DNA from: Chitiniphilus eburneus
GTDB lineage: Bacteria > Pseudomonadota > Gammaproteobacteria > Burkholderiales > Chitinibacteraceae
NCBI RefSeq assembly: GCF_005048205.1
Contig: NZ_SUMF01000001.1
Location: forward strand, 493,001 to 557,000
Length of the DNA: 64,000 nt
Direction: 5' to 3'
The position numbers and the translations under genes were made by a program. Of this stretch, positions 42,553 through 52,109 are shown one piece after another (the stretch's first letter is position 1; every line of letters begins with the position of its first letter). Under the pieces are notes generated by a model. It saw only the letters and a list, made by a program, of their open reading frames with translations. It made no database searches and had not been told where the DNA came from.

Positions 42553-43879
42553 CGTTTCCCTCTACAGAGCCGGCCAGGGCTGCGTCCAGCGCCCCCAATG
42601 CCGCATCGGCCAGTCGACCGGCCTCGTCATCATTCATCGTATAGGGCGGCATGAAGTAAACCGTGCCGCCAATCGGCCGCAACAGCACGCCCCGCGCCAG
42701 CGCTGCGGCAAAAAAGGCGCTGGCGAAACCGCCGGGCGCATCCGCCACGTCGAAAGCCCAGATCATGCCCTGCTGCCGGAAATGCCTTATGCGCGGATGG
42801 CGCGCCAGTTCGGCGAAACGGCGCTGCCAGCTTGCGGCACGCTCGCGGTTGCGCGCCAGCACGTCGTCGGCGTCGAAGATATCCAGCACCGCCAGTGCTG
42901 CGGCGCAGGCCAGCGGGTTGCCGGTGTAGGAATGCGAATGCAGAAAGCCGCGCGCCATATCGTCGTCGTAGAACGCATCGTAGATCGCGTCGCGGGTCAA
43001 TACGGCGGCCAGTGGCAGGAAGCCGCCGGTGATGCCTTTGGACAGACAGACGAAATCCGGCTGCACCGGCCCGTGCTCGCAGGCCAGGAAAGTGCCGGTG
43101 CGTCCGAAGCCGACGGCGATTTCGTCGGCGATCAGGTGCACGCGGTAGCGGTCGCACAGGGCGCGGGCGCGCACGAGATAGTCGGGGTGGTACATTGCCA
43201 TGCCGGCAGCGCCCTGCACCAGCGGCTCCAGGATCAGCGCGGCGATTTCGCCCGGATGACGTTCCAGCGCGGCTTCCAGCGCCAGCGCGCTGCGTGCTGC
43301 CACCTGTTGCGGCGTTTCGCCCGGTGCGGCCTGACGCCAGTCGGGGCTGGGCACCTGGATGGCGCCACGCAGCAGCGGCGCGTAGGCCTCGCGGAACACC
43401 GGCACGTCGGTAACACCGAGCGCCCCCAGGGTCTCGCCGTGATAGCTGCCGGACAGGTGGATGAAGCGGTTCTTTTCGGGGTGGCCGTGGTTGCGCCAGT
43501 AGTGGGCGCTCATCTTGAGCGCGATCTCCACCGCCGAGGCACCATCGGAGCCATAGAAGGCATGGCCCAGACCGGTGCGCGCCGCCAGCCGCTCCGACAG
43601 CTCGACCACTGGACGGTGAGTGAAGCCGGCCAGCATCGCGTGCTCCAGCGTATCGAGCTGTACCTTGATCGCGGCCTTGATGCGCGGCTCGCCGTGGCCG
43701 AACAGGTTGACCCACCAGCTCGATACCGCGTCCAGATACCGCTTGCCGTCGCAATCGACCAGCCACACGCCCTCGCCATGCGACAGCGGCACCAGCGGCA
43801 AGCGCTCGTGGCGTTTCATCTGCGTGCACGGGTGCCAGACGGCCTTGCGGCTGCGGTCGAGCAAATCGGCGTTGTTCAT
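42536..43879 (-). CDS. bioA: Adenosylmethionine-8-amino-7-oxononanoate aminotransferase
   Basis: A biotin-synthesis enzyme that aminates 7-keto-8-aminopelargonate using S-adenosylmethionine as the amino donor and PLP as cofactor. The 447 residues fit the family. VWHPCTQMKRHE and SSWWVNLFGHGEPRI are BioA-specific, FYGSDGASAVEIALKM is the PLP phosphate region, LIADEIAVGFGRTG the PLP-ring aspartate block, and FVCLSKGITGGFLPLA contains the Schiff-base lysine. I chose ATG 43879 (MNNADLLDRSRKAVWHP); an upstream in-frame start at 43921 adds 14 unlikely residues. Other biotin genes are not in the window. Confidence 0.96.
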   Translation of the reverse strand: MNNADLLDRSRKAVWHPCTQMKRHERLPLVPLSHGEGVWLVDCDGKRYLDAVSSWWVNLFGHGEPRIKAAIKVQLDTLEHAMLAGFTHRPVVELSERLAARTGLGHAFYGSDGASAVEIALKMSAHYWRNHGHPEKNRFIHLSGSYHGETLGALGVTDVPVFREAYAPLLRGAIQVPSPDWRQAAPGETPQQVAARSALALEAALERHPGEIAALILEPLVQGAAGMAMYHPDYLVRARALCDRYRVHLIADEIAVGFGRTGTFLACEHGPVQPDFVCLSKGITGGFLPLAAVLTRDAIYDAFYDDDMARGFLHSHSYTGNPLACAAALAVLDIFDADDVLARNRERAASWQRRFAELARHPRIRHFRQQGMIWAFDVADAPGGFASAFFAAALARGVLLRPIGGTVYFMPPYTMNDDEAGRLADAALGALDAALAGSVEGNDAVVA

Positions 43880-43968
43880 GGTTGGCTGACGGAATCGAGG
43901 ACCGGCATCAATTGTGCCCACTTCAATAACCGTGCGCTATGACGGCAGGCAACTCCTTCCTATCACGT

Positions 43969-44002
43969 GCAAAAAAGCGGCACGACGCGCGGCTTTTTTT
44001 GC
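43969..44002 (+). terminator. Terminator-like hairpin in the bioA-ltaE divergent region
   Basis: GCAAAAAAGC (43969-43978) and GCTTTTTTTGC (43992-44002) form a stem with a GC-rich 13-base loop and a run of T on the plus strand. Both flanking genes point away from it, so it does not end a known gene. It may be an attenuator in the ltaE leader or the end of a small RNA. Confidence 0.5.
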
Positions 44003-44142
44003 GTCGACCCGGTCAGCGTCATGGCAAATACCCGAAAGTTTTTCCATGAGCATGCGGCGGGCCCGCACTGCTGCGGATGCACCCGATGGCCGTCTCCGCG
44101 CACCTCTGGCAGCATCGTCCCATCCCTATCCGGAGCCTTGCC

Positions 44143-45165
44143 ATGATCGACCTGCGCAGCGATACCGTTACCCAACCCACCCCGGCAATGCGCCAGGCAA
44201 TGTTCGACGCCGAGGTCGGTGACGATTGCTATGGCGACGATCCCACGGTCAACCGGCTGGAAACCCACGCCGCGCAGCGCCTGGGCAAGGAAGCTGCGTT
44301 GTTCGTCCCCAGCGGCACCTTCGGCAACCAGTTGGCATTGTTCACCCACTGCCGTCCCGGCGACGAGGTGATCGTCGGCGACGACAGCCATATCGTCTGG
44401 CATGAAGCCGGCGCGGCCGGCGCCATCGCCGGCGTGCAACTGCGCACGCTGGACAGCGACCGCGGCGTGCTGGATGCCGAGGCCATCCGCCGCCGCATCC
44501 GCGTCGGCGACGATATCCACGCACCGCGCACCGGCCTGATCTGCCTGGAAAACGCCCATTCCAATGGCCGGGTGATCCCGCTGGACGCCATGGCGGCGAT
44601 GTGGGACGTCGCGCAGCGGCACGCCGTACCGGTGCACCTGGACGGCGCCAGGGTGTTCAATGCCGCCACCACGCTGGGCGTGGACGTACGCGAGATCACA
44701 CGCTACGCGGACACGGTGATGTGCTGTCTTTCCAAAGGGCTGGCAGCCCCCGTGGGCTCGCTGCTGGCCGGCAGCGCCGCCTTCATCGATATGGCGCGGC
44801 GTCGCCGCAAGCTGCTGGGCGGCGGGCTGCGCCAGGCCGGCGTGCTGGCGGCGCCGGGGCTGATCGCACTGGAGCGGATGACGCAGCGGCTGCACGAGGA
44901 TCACGCCCACGCGCGGCTGCTGGCCGAACAACTGGCCGCCCTGCCGGGGCTGGACGTGGATCTGGACAGCGTGCAGATCAACATGGTGTGGTTCCGCTTC
45001 ACCCGGCCCATCGACAATGCCTCGCTGATGGCACGCCTGAACGCGGCGGGCATCCTGGCCAACCCGCCCGAGGACGATCTGATGCGGCTGGTCACCCACT
45101 GGCAAGTCGATGCCGATGCCGTGGCGCGCACCGTCGCGGTGTTCGCCGCTTTCCTGCGCCAGTAG
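44143..45165 (+). CDS. ltaE: Low-specificity L-threonine aldolase
   Basis: A PLP enzyme cleaving L-threonine or L-allo-threonine to glycine and acetaldehyde. The 340 residues start [20 protein letters not shown], the canonical N-terminus, after [30 protein letters not shown] and [11 protein letters not shown] are family blocks, and [16 protein letters not shown] contains the PLP lysine. It is preceded by a 263-bp region shared with the divergent bioA that contains a terminator-like hairpin. A 320-bp gene-poor gap follows. Confidence 0.95.
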   Translation: MIDLRSDTVTQPTPAMRQAMFDAEVGDDCYGDDPTVNRLETHAAQRLGKEAALFVPSGTFGNQLALFTHCRPGDEVIVGDDSHIVWHEAGAAGAIAGVQLRTLDSDRGVLDAEAIRRRIRVGDDIHAPRTGLICLENAHSNGRVIPLDAMAAMWDVAQRHAVPVHLDGARVFNAATTLGVDVREITRYADTVMCCLSKGLAAPVGSLLAGSAAFIDMARRRRKLLGGGLRQAGVLAAPGLIALERMTQRLHEDHAHARLLAEQLAALPGLDVDLDSVQINMVWFRFTRPIDNASLMARLNAAGILANPPEDDLMRLVTHWQVDADAVARTVAVFAAFLRQ

Positions 45166-45485
45166 GCATGCCCAAAAACAAACCGACTCGTCCGAAAACC
45201 CAGCAGCGGCGCGCCCTGGCGGCCGTTTGCTGACAACACCGACCGCCCGTCGGGCACAGCCGTCGCACCATGATTTTTGCATGACGGGCAGTCGTTCCAG
45301 GCAGCCCGACGGCCCCCTTCCCACCCGTTCGGGCGTGCGATCCTTTGCCCGTTTTTTGCGCGACCGGATACCTGCCGTGCCGGTTTGACGCAGCATCAGC
45401 CAGGCCTTGCCGCGCAGATGGCGAGCGCTTGGCGCCTATCCGCGTCGGGCGGATGGGGAACAGGGGTTTTCCGGGGATACACGAC
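45166..45485. other. Gene-poor gap of 320 bp
   Basis: Between ltaE and the DUF1800 gene. I see no repeat-family member, tRNA or convincing gene. A 21-codon frame (45168-45233, MPKNKPTRPKTQQRRALAAV) starts just after the ltaE stop but has no supporting features. The gap must contain the promoter for the next gene. Confidence 0.5.
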
Positions 45486-47432
45486 ATGAGCGAAGCCTGC
45501 AAAGGCGGCGTACGGGTGCGGTTCGCGCTCGTCGCGCTGACGTGCGCGCTGGGCCTGGCCGCCTGCGGTGGTGGCGGCGGCGGTGACAGCGGCGGAAATG
45601 GCAATGGCGGCAACAACGGCGGTGACGGCGCCGTCGCGCCGCAGCCGACACCGCTCCCCGCCTCCAGCGCGCTGCCCGCCATGGCGACGGCGCAATGGAA
45701 CGAAACAGCGGTACGCAACATCCTGCATACCTTCGCCTACGGCAGCCAGGCCAGCGACGCGCAGATCCAGACCTGGGCGTCGATGTCGCCACAGGCGGCC
45801 ATCGTGCAGATGCTGGACTTCGCGCCGTTCAACCCGCGCCTGTCACCGGCCACCGGCGTGAGCGGCATCGACCCGCTGCGCGCCACCGGCGGCACGCTCA
45901 CCGGGCTGGCGCGCTACTGGAGCGGCGCCAGCAGCCCCCTCGTTCCCGCCACCCGCGGCGCGTTCGACCTGACCGGTACCTGGAGCGGCCTGACCCGTAC
46001 CGGCCTGCAAGCGGGCATGACGCCAGGGCTGAATCCCTTCCTGCACCGTGTACTGTTCTGGGAAACCAACTACCACCTGGCGGTGAACCAGGAAGTGGAT
46101 GTCTCGGCCGCGCAGATCGCGGCCTACTACGACACGCTGCTGCAATCGTTCGCCGTGGGTGACAGCTACTCGCGCTCGCTGGCACGCGCCGCGATGTCTG
46201 CCGCCATCGGCCGCCAGTACGGGCACTTTCGCAATACCTACGACAATGCGCGCGGCGTGTTTCGCGGCAACGAGGACTTCGCCCGCGAGTTCCACCAGTT
46301 GTTCTTCGGCATCCTCGGCACCACCCAGCCGGAGGACGCCACGCCCCGCGCGGCGGGCGAGGACAGTTATCACGAGGTAGTCACGGTCAAGAATACCGCG
46401 CGCCTGCTCACTGACATGAGCGAGCCCAGCGACCATGCCACCGAGCTGGTTTTCGGTACCGCCCTGCATCACCAGGCGCCGCTGGAAATCCTGCACGCGC
46501 AGATCGCCGGCGCCACCGCGCGCGACAAGCTGCTGGCGCTGGCCGAAGTGGCGATCCGCCATCCCGAGTCGGAGGCCAACCTGCCGGTGAAGATCGTGGC
46601 CGGCCTGGCCAACGATCGCCTGGGTGCCGCCGACATCGCCGAGCTGCGCGCCTACTGGCGCGGGATGGGGCAGCACAAGAGCCTGCTTGACTTTCTGCGC
46701 GCCTACGCCATTTCGCGGCAGTTCCACGATCCCGCGCGGGTGAAGTACCTGACGCCGCTGGAACGCAATATGGTGCTGCTCAACCGCTTCGCGCTCGATC
46801 GCCGGGAAAGCGAACTGGTGAACTGGTACTCCGGCATCGGCCTCGTCACCTGGGAGGACGGCTTCAACCCGTTCTCACCGACGCACAACGTTTTCGGCCA
46901 CACCACCGGCGAGGAAACCTCACTCGCCGCCGACCAGTTTCGCACGGTGTACAACCGCGGCGTGGACGGCTTGTGGCGGCTGGCGCGCGTGGATGGCGAA
47001 GGCAATGCCGAGATCACCGCGCAGGCGCCTGGCTGGGAAAAACGCTGGGACAGCATCGCGCCGCGCGACGCCGACGGCAGCTGGCGCACCCAGCGCGTCG
47101 CCGAATGGCTGTGGCGACGCTTCATCGGCGGCAACGCCGGCTTCGGCATCTACGAGCGGCTCTACGTATATGCACTACTCGGCACCGGGCGCGACGCCGG
47201 CTACTACTGCACCGGCAACGGCGCGGCCGGAACCGATCCCGACCACGTGTTCACCGACGCCGACTTCACCCCCGGCGCGCTCGGCACGCGCTGCCTGGAC
47301 ACGCTGGCCACGCAGCCGGTGGATCTCGCCAACCCCGACGTTGCGTTGCGCAAGGACGCCAACCGCCGCATCGCCTACGCCGTCGCCTTCCTGGCCGCGT
47401 TGCCACAGGCGCAGGTGGTGCGCGGTGAATAG
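45486..47432 (+). CDS. DUF1800 family lipoprotein
   Basis: A 648-residue exported protein. The N-terminus (RVRFALVALTCALGLAAC) is a lipoprotein signal with lipobox LAAC, followed by a glycine-rich linker. The body matches DUF1800 proteins: WNETAVRNILHTFAYGSQAS, HRVLFWETNYHLAVNQEVD, NTYDNARGVFRGNEDFAREF, then HQLFFGILGTTQPEDATP. I chose ATG 45486 (MSEACKGG) as the start nearest the signal; the upstream frame is not protein-like. It is followed by a DUF1501 gene at 26 bp, the usual partner in many phyla. The biochemical role of the pair is not known. Confidence 0.88.
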   Translation: MSEACKGGVRVRFALVALTCALGLAACGGGGGGDSGGNGNGGNNGGDGAVAPQPTPLPASSALPAMATAQWNETAVRNILHTFAYGSQASDAQIQTWASMSPQAAIVQMLDFAPFNPRLSPATGVSGIDPLRATGGTLTGLARYWSGASSPLVPATRGAFDLTGTWSGLTRTGLQAGMTPGLNPFLHRVLFWETNYHLAVNQEVDVSAAQIAAYYDTLLQSFAVGDSYSRSLARAAMSAAIGRQYGHFRNTYDNARGVFRGNEDFAREFHQLFFGILGTTQPEDATPRAAGEDSYHEVVTVKNTARLLTDMSEPSDHATELVFGTALHHQAPLEILHAQIAGATARDKLLALAEVAIRHPESEANLPVKIVAGLANDRLGAADIAELRAYWRGMGQHKSLLDFLRAYAISRQFHDPARVKYLTPLERNMVLLNRFALDRRESELVNWYSGIGLVTWEDGFNPFSPTHNVFGHTTGEETSLAADQFRTVYNRGVDGLWRLARVDGEGNAEITAQAPGWEKRWDSIAPRDADGSWRTQRVAEWLWRRFIGGNAGFGIYERLYVYALLGTGRDAGYYCTGNGAAGTDPDHVFTDADFTPGALGTRCLDTLATQPVDLANPDVALRKDANRRIAYAVAFLAALPQAQVVRGE

Positions 47433-47458
47433 CCCATGGCAAGGAAACGGAGTGCCCC

Positions 47459-48913
47459 ATGAATCGACGTGACTTCCTCAAGCTGAGCCTGCTGGCGGGC
47501 GGCCTGGCCGCGTTTCCCGGCCTGATCCCGTCCGCCTTCGGCGCCGTGGCCGTGGCACGGCGCACGCTGGTATCGGTCACCCTGGGTGGGGGACCGGATT
47601 TCCGCCACCTGTTCCCGCCCACCATCGCCGCCAACGAACCGGCCGACAGCTACGCCATGCGCTGGTGGACCGCGCGCGCCAGCAGCCAGGGCATCGCCGC
47701 CGACCAGCGCAACCGCGATGGCTACTACCAGCGCTTCAACAGCGCCTATCAGGCGCTCACCCTGCCGGGTACCGCGCAGCCGGCAGGCATCGGCATGCTG
47801 AACCGTTGCGGCTGGCTGAAGGAACAATGGGACGCCGGCCATGTGGCGGTGATCCACAACGTGGTCGGCGCCACCTCGCGCGATCACTCGCATTCGCTTC
47901 AGGTCATGGATCAGGGCGACCGCACCAGCGCACCGATGGAACGCAAACCCGGCTGGGGTGGCCGACTGGTCACGGCACTGGGTGGCAATGCCCGCGTCGG
48001 CGCGCTGACCCGCGCGCCGCGCCCGTTCTGCCTGGGGCCGGGTGCCGCCGGGCATTTGCCCACGGCGGATCGCGTGATCAGCATCGCCAATTCCCGCGCG
48101 CTGGCGCTGGCCGAGCGCAGCTTTCTGCCCACCGACCCAACCTGGAAGAAAGTGGCCTCGGACCAAGTGCTGGCGCGCAGCCTGAAGGCGTACTACGCCG
48201 GCCGTGACTTTGCCGCCGACCCGGTACTGGCCCGCATCGCGAATCACGAAAAAGTGCTGCGCGCCCTGAGCGGCGGGGTGAAAGCCCGCCTGGGCAGCGG
48301 CGATACGGCCGCCACCGGCGCGGTATTGCCGGTGCCGGATGCGATCCGTGCGCTGTACGCGGCCAGCGCCCCCTACAACAGCCGCTACTGGGGCGGGCAG
48401 ATCCGCAACCTGCACGATGTGCTGGCACTGAACGGCATCGTCGATGCGCCGGTGCTGTCGATGGAATACGGCGGCTGGGATACCCACAAGCAGCAACAGA
48501 GCGGCATCGAAGGCAATCTGGAGGACCTGTTCGCCAAGGGGCGCGGCTTCGATACGCTATGGCCCAACCTGGATGCCACCAGCCGGCGCAACCTGGTGCT
48601 GGTGATCTACGGCGACTTCGGCCGGCAACTGGCGTCCAATGGGGATGGCGGTACCGACCATGGGCGCGGCAACGCGGTGCTGGTGATCGGCGAAGACGTG
48701 CGCGGCGGGCTGTACGGCGACCCGTTCCCCGCGCGCGAAACAGCGTTGTTCGCCCGCAATCTGAACGACGACATCCAGGGGCTGACCGGCATCGAGCACG
48801 TGTTCGGCGCCATGGCGGACTGGGTACTGGGCGGTGACAGCGGCACCACGGTGGTCAATCGGGGCGGCGGATTGCTGGAATCGGGCGTGGCGCTGGACCG
48901 GCTGTTCGTCTGA
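47459..48913 (+). CDS. DUF1501 family protein with Tat-type signal
   Basis: A 484-residue protein starting MNRRDFLKLSLLAGGLAAFP, a twin-arginine signal followed by a hydrophobic stretch and an AFG-A cleavage region. It is therefore exported folded. The body has the alkaline-phosphatase/sulfatase-like DUF1501 blocks: LVSVTLGGGPDFRHLF, HSHSLQVMDQGDRTS, MEYGGWDTHKQQQSGIEGNL and VIYGDFGRQLASNGDGGTDH followed by GRGNAVLVIG. Paired with the DUF1800 lipoprotein upstream. The substrate is unknown, and no phosphatase active-site nucleophile can be assigned with confidence. Confidence 0.9.
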   Translation: MNRRDFLKLSLLAGGLAAFPGLIPSAFGAVAVARRTLVSVTLGGGPDFRHLFPPTIAANEPADSYAMRWWTARASSQGIAADQRNRDGYYQRFNSAYQALTLPGTAQPAGIGMLNRCGWLKEQWDAGHVAVIHNVVGATSRDHSHSLQVMDQGDRTSAPMERKPGWGGRLVTALGGNARVGALTRAPRPFCLGPGAAGHLPTADRVISIANSRALALAERSFLPTDPTWKKVASDQVLARSLKAYYAGRDFAADPVLARIANHEKVLRALSGGVKARLGSGDTAATGAVLPVPDAIRALYAASAPYNSRYWGGQIRNLHDVLALNGIVDAPVLSMEYGGWDTHKQQQSGIEGNLEDLFAKGRGFDTLWPNLDATSRRNLVLVIYGDFGRQLASNGDGGTDHGRGNAVLVIGEDVRGGLYGDPFPARETALFARNLNDDIQGLTGIEHVFGAMADWVLGGDSGTTVVNRGGGLLESGVALDRLFV

Positions 48914-48939
48914 TCGCGCGCCCCGGCATTGCGGATACG

Positions 48940-51096
48940 TCAGTCAGGGCGATCCGACGCCGGGCTCGAGGACGTGGATTTGCGCCGGTCCCGGCCGGGC
49001 CTGTCCTGCTGCGTACCGCGCAGTGCATTGAGCAGGATGGCGATGGTGCTGCCGTTGTGCAGCGCCGCCGTGGCGATGGGCCGCAGCAGGCCGAAAGCGG
49101 CGGCGCCGAGAATGGTCGAGTTCAGCCCCACCGCCAGCCGGTAGTTGGCATCGATGCGGCGCATCGTGGCGTTGGCCAGGGCCTTGATATCGGCGACACG
49201 GGCAATGTCGTCTTCCAGCAGGGCGATATCGGCGGACAACCGCGCGATGTCGGCGCCTTTCTGCATCGCGATGCCCACGTGTGCGCCGGCCAGTGCCGGG
49301 GCGTCGTTGATGCCGTCGCCGATGAAGGCGATACGCGCACCGTCGGCGGCCAGCGCCTTCACGATATCCACCTTGTCCTCGGGCAGCAGCTCCGCGTGGC
49401 AGGCATCCAGGCCCAGCTCGGCAGCCAGTTCGGTGGCCCGGTCGGCATGATCGCCGGTCAGCATCACGATGCGCCGGGCGCCCAGCGTGCGCAGGCGGGC
49501 AATGGTGGCGGCGCCGTTTTCGCGCACCTTGTCCTTGAGCGCCAGCACGCCGATCAGCCTGCCGCCATAACCGATGTAAAGCAGCATCTTGCCGGCCAGG
49601 TACAACGCGGCGAGGGCGTCTTCGTACGGCGAGACGTCGATGTGTTCGTCTTCTTCGATGAAATGTCGGGAGCCGACAACGATGCGCTTGCCCTTGATGA
49701 CGCTCGCCACGCCATGCGCGACGATGAACTCGACTTCCTTGTGCGCAAAATGCTCGCCGCTGGTGTGCTTGGCAGCCTCGACCACCGCCATGGCCAGCGG
49801 ATGGAAGTAGTGTTCCTCGACCGACGCCGCCAGCCAGATCAGATCGTCGGTACTGAATTCCGCGTCGAAGGGCACCGAATCGGTCACTTCCAGCATGCCC
49901 GCCGTCAGGGTGCCGGTCTTGTCGAAGACGAAGGTATCGGCCGCCGCCAGCTTTTCCAGCGCCGCCGCGCCCTTGACCAGAACGCCATCGCGGCCGGCGC
50001 GGAACATCGCCGACTTGAACGCCACCGGCGTGGCCAGCTTGAGCGCGCAAGAGTAGTCAGCCTGCAACACCGCCGCCGCGCGTTGCCAATCGCCGGTAAG
50101 CAGGAACGCGCCGCCCGCCAGCCCCAGCACGGCCGGCACCAGCCGATCCGCCAGGCGCGATGCATCCAGTTGTGCGGCACTCTTGGCGGTAAGCGACTGT
50201 TCGACATAGTCGGCGATGCGCGCTGCGGCGGTGCGAGGCCCCACCTGTTCGGCATAGAGGCGCAGGCGACCCTCCTCGACCAGCGTACCGGACAGCATGG
50301 TGTCGCCGCGCACCTTGGCGACCGGCAGGCTCTCGCCAGTCATGGCCGCCTCGTTGACCGAGCCGCTGCCGCCCAGCACCGTACCATCGACTGGCACGAT
50401 GGTCCCGGTCGCGACGATCACGATGTCTCCGACGACGACCTCGGCAACCGGTACCAGCCTCTCTTCACCATCGCGCTCGACCCAGACCTCGTCGCTGACC
50501 GGTTGCAGCAGGCGCTTGAGCAGTTCGTCGGAACGCCGCGCGATGGATTCCTCCATGTATTCGCCCAACGACAGCATGAAGGTGGTGGTATTGGCTGCGA
50601 GAAAATCCTTGCGGGCGATGGAGATCGAAACCGCCAGCGCTTCGAGCACGTGCGACGACAAACCGTTGTCGGCAAAATCCCTGAACGCATGGCCCAGCAA
50701 CGGACCGGCCGCCGCCAGCGCCACCGGCAGCTTCGCCCCGGGCGGCAGGTATTGCGTACCAAGCAGCGTGACCAGGCTGAGCACCACACCGGATGGCGCG
50801 GCGTGCGGTTCGGCCTGCCGCCCACCGCTGGCCGCCACCGCGCGCGGCGGCGATAACGTCAGCGCGGCCTGGATCAATGTGTCGCCGTCGGTAACCGTCG
50901 TGTCGAAGCGTATCGCCAGCGACTGGACCTTCAAATTGACGCGCACATCGATCACGCCGGGCAGATTGGCGATGGCCAACTCCAGTGCCCGCGCACTGCG
51001 GGGCATGCCGGAAGCACAACGGTAGCGCCAGCGTTCCCGGCCGGGGATGCGATGGAGCGGTTCCAGCGATGCGAACCAGCGTGCCGTGAGGCTCAT
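48940..51096 (-). CDS. P1B-type metal-transporting ATPase with SCALK motif
   Basis: A 718-residue inner-membrane cation pump. Residues 1-85 are an HMA_2-like domain (LHRIPGRERWRYR). Then come a membrane block, the actuator domain with TGES at 253-256, the phosphorylation site DKTGT (D392), HP at about 430, and TGD and GDGINDAPALAGAHVG in the nucleotide/P domain. The membrane metal motif before D392 reads YSCALKLATPV (S349-C350-A351-L352-K353), not the CPC, CPH or SPC of known Cu, Zn, Cd or Co pumps, so the metal cannot be assigned. It is the last gene of a seven-gene overlapping operon. Confidence 0.92.
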   Translation of the reverse strand: MSLTARWFASLEPLHRIPGRERWRYRCASGMPRSARALELAIANLPGVIDVRVNLKVQSLAIRFDTTVTDGDTLIQAALTLSPPRAVAASGGRQAEPHAAPSGVVLSLVTLLGTQYLPPGAKLPVALAAAGPLLGHAFRDFADNGLSSHVLEALAVSISIARKDFLAANTTTFMLSLGEYMEESIARRSDELLKRLLQPVSDEVWVERDGEERLVPVAEVVVGDIVIVATGTIVPVDGTVLGGSGSVNEAAMTGESLPVAKVRGDTMLSGTLVEEGRLRLYAEQVGPRTAAARIADYVEQSLTAKSAAQLDASRLADRLVPAVLGLAGGAFLLTGDWQRAAAVLQADYSCALKLATPVAFKSAMFRAGRDGVLVKGAAALEKLAAADTFVFDKTGTLTAGMLEVTDSVPFDAEFSTDDLIWLAASVEEHYFHPLAMAVVEAAKHTSGEHFAHKEVEFIVAHGVASVIKGKRIVVGSRHFIEEDEHIDVSPYEDALAALYLAGKMLLYIGYGGRLIGVLALKDKVRENGAATIARLRTLGARRIVMLTGDHADRATELAAELGLDACHAELLPEDKVDIVKALAADGARIAFIGDGINDAPALAGAHVGIAMQKGADIARLSADIALLEDDIARVADIKALANATMRRIDANYRLAVGLNSTILGAAAFGLLRPIATAALHNGSTIAILLNALRGTQQDRPGRDRRKSTSSSPASDRPD

Positions 51097-51482
51097 GCCT
51101 GGTCGCCGCGCCCCGCTTCCATTTCCGCCTTCAGGTCGGCCATCTGCTCCTTGAACTCCTCGAAGCCCCCAGCCACGCCGCCATACAGGTTCATCGCCAG
51201 CTTGATCAGCTTGCCCCGCAAGGCCTCGTCGCTGAGCACATAGGTCGCGGCGGCGCCGATCAGCGCGCCAATGATGAACTGCTGGGTCTGCGGTGAACCG
51301 AAGCCACTCGGCAGGCCCAGCCCGCGCAACAGGCCGGCATCGAGCGGCGTATTGCCATAGCCGCCCGCGCCACCGACATCGTCCCGCTCGGCGGCACCTT
51401 GCCAGCCACGCTGCGCCAGGTTGTCTTCCATGGCTTTGCGATAGGCCTTTTGCAGTTTCTTCAACTCTTTCTTCTTACCCAT
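51093..51482 (-). CDS. Small single-span protein of the HMA operon (YtxH-like)
   Basis: A 129-residue protein with a basic coiled start (MGKKKELKKLQKAYRKAMED), a glycine-rich middle, a hydrophobic helix at about 84-104 (QTQQFIIGALIGAAATYVL) and an amphipathic acidic tail (FEEFKEQMADLKAEMEAG). This one-helix plus amphipathic-tail pattern recalls YtxH-type proteins and the small PacL-type partners of mycobacterial P1B pumps; the comparison is by layout only. Its stop overlaps the ATPase start by 4 bp and its start overlaps the upstream gene by 8 bp. Confidence 0.75.
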   Translation of the reverse strand: MGKKKELKKLQKAYRKAMEDNLAQRGWQGAAERDDVGGAGGYGNTPLDAGLLRGLGLPSGFGSPQTQQFIIGALIGAAATYVLSDEALRGKLIKLAMNLYGGVAGGFEEFKEQMADLKAEMEAGRGDQA

Positions 51483-51789
51483 TTTTCCTATCCTTTTCGC
51501 TGATGAGACATTGCTGGTTCAGGACGTAATCAATCGCGGCCAGCCCGGCCGCGCCGAGGGCAACGGACAGCAGCGCTTCGCCGTAGGCGCGCCGTTGCAC
51601 GGCATTGGCGGTGGCCACGCCGGCCGCCAGCGCGGTGCCGCCGCGCAAGGCATGACGCAGGACTGCCTTGCCCGAGGCGCGGGGCGGCTGCATCGCCAGC
51701 AGCAGGCCGGCAGCGGTGGCGCCACGGACGAACTGGTTGGTGAGCTGGTCCCCGGGACCGGCACCGCGTATGGATTGCGGCCGCTTCAC
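51475..51789 (-). CDS. Small hydrophobic protein of the HMA operon
   Basis: A 104-residue protein with alanine/glycine-rich hydrophobic segments (RGATAAGLLLAMQPPRASG, GGTALAAGVATANAVQRRA, YGEALLSVALGAAGLAAIDY). It may associate with the membrane by two or three short helices. No family recognised. It is coupled by short overlaps to its neighbours on both sides, so it is a real member of the operon. Confidence 0.7.
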   Translation of the reverse strand: MKRPQSIRGAGPGDQLTNQFVRGATAAGLLLAMQPPRASGKAVLRHALRGGTALAAGVATANAVQRRAYGEALLSVALGAAGLAAIDYVLNQQCLISEKDRKNG

Positions 51790-52109
51790 GATGCCGTGTC
51801 CGGTTTCGGCCTGGCCTTGGCGCGCGGCGTGGCAGTACCGCTCTTGCGCGGCGCGCGCTTGCGGGGCACCGCCTCGACGGCCGGAATCGCAACCGGCTCG
51901 ACTGCCTCGGGCGCTTCCGGCACCTCGACGACGGCGAGCTTTTCGCGCAGGCGCGCAGAAGAGGCTTCAATCGCGCCAAGGCCCGTGACCGTGGCCTGCC
52001 GCAACCGGGTCTGTGCCTGATCCAGACCGGCCTTGGTCTGCTTGTTCCTGACCAGCCTGACGGCGGCCACGCCGGCCAGCAGGCCGGCGACGAAAGGCAT
52101 CATGCTCAT
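51786..52109 (-). CDS. Small membrane-anchored protein with basic proline-rich tail
   Basis: A 107-residue protein with one N-terminal membrane helix (MMPFVAGLLAGVAAVRLV), a helical middle (AGLDQAQTRLRQATVTGLGA) and a C-terminal tail rich in proline, lysine and arginine (PRKRAPRKSGTATPRAKARP). The layout, one anchor followed by a helix and a charged tail, resembles PacL/DUF1490-type partners of metal pumps, but the metal-binding acidic/histidine tail of those is absent. Overlaps both neighbours by 4 bp. Confidence 0.7.
   Translation of the reverse strand: MSMMPFVAGLLAGVAAVRLVRNKQTKAGLDQAQTRLRQATVTGLGAIEASSARLREKLAVVEVPEAPEAVEPVAIPAVEAVPRKRAPRKSGTATPRAKARPKPDTAS

Noticed and set aside
43880..44142. 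BirA operator before bioA
   Set aside because: No TTGTAAAC/GTTTACAA-like dyad typical of biotin operators was found.
45168..45233. A 21-codon basic peptide after ltaE
   Set aside because: No ribosome site distinct from the ltaE end and nothing to compare it with; noted only in the gap entry.
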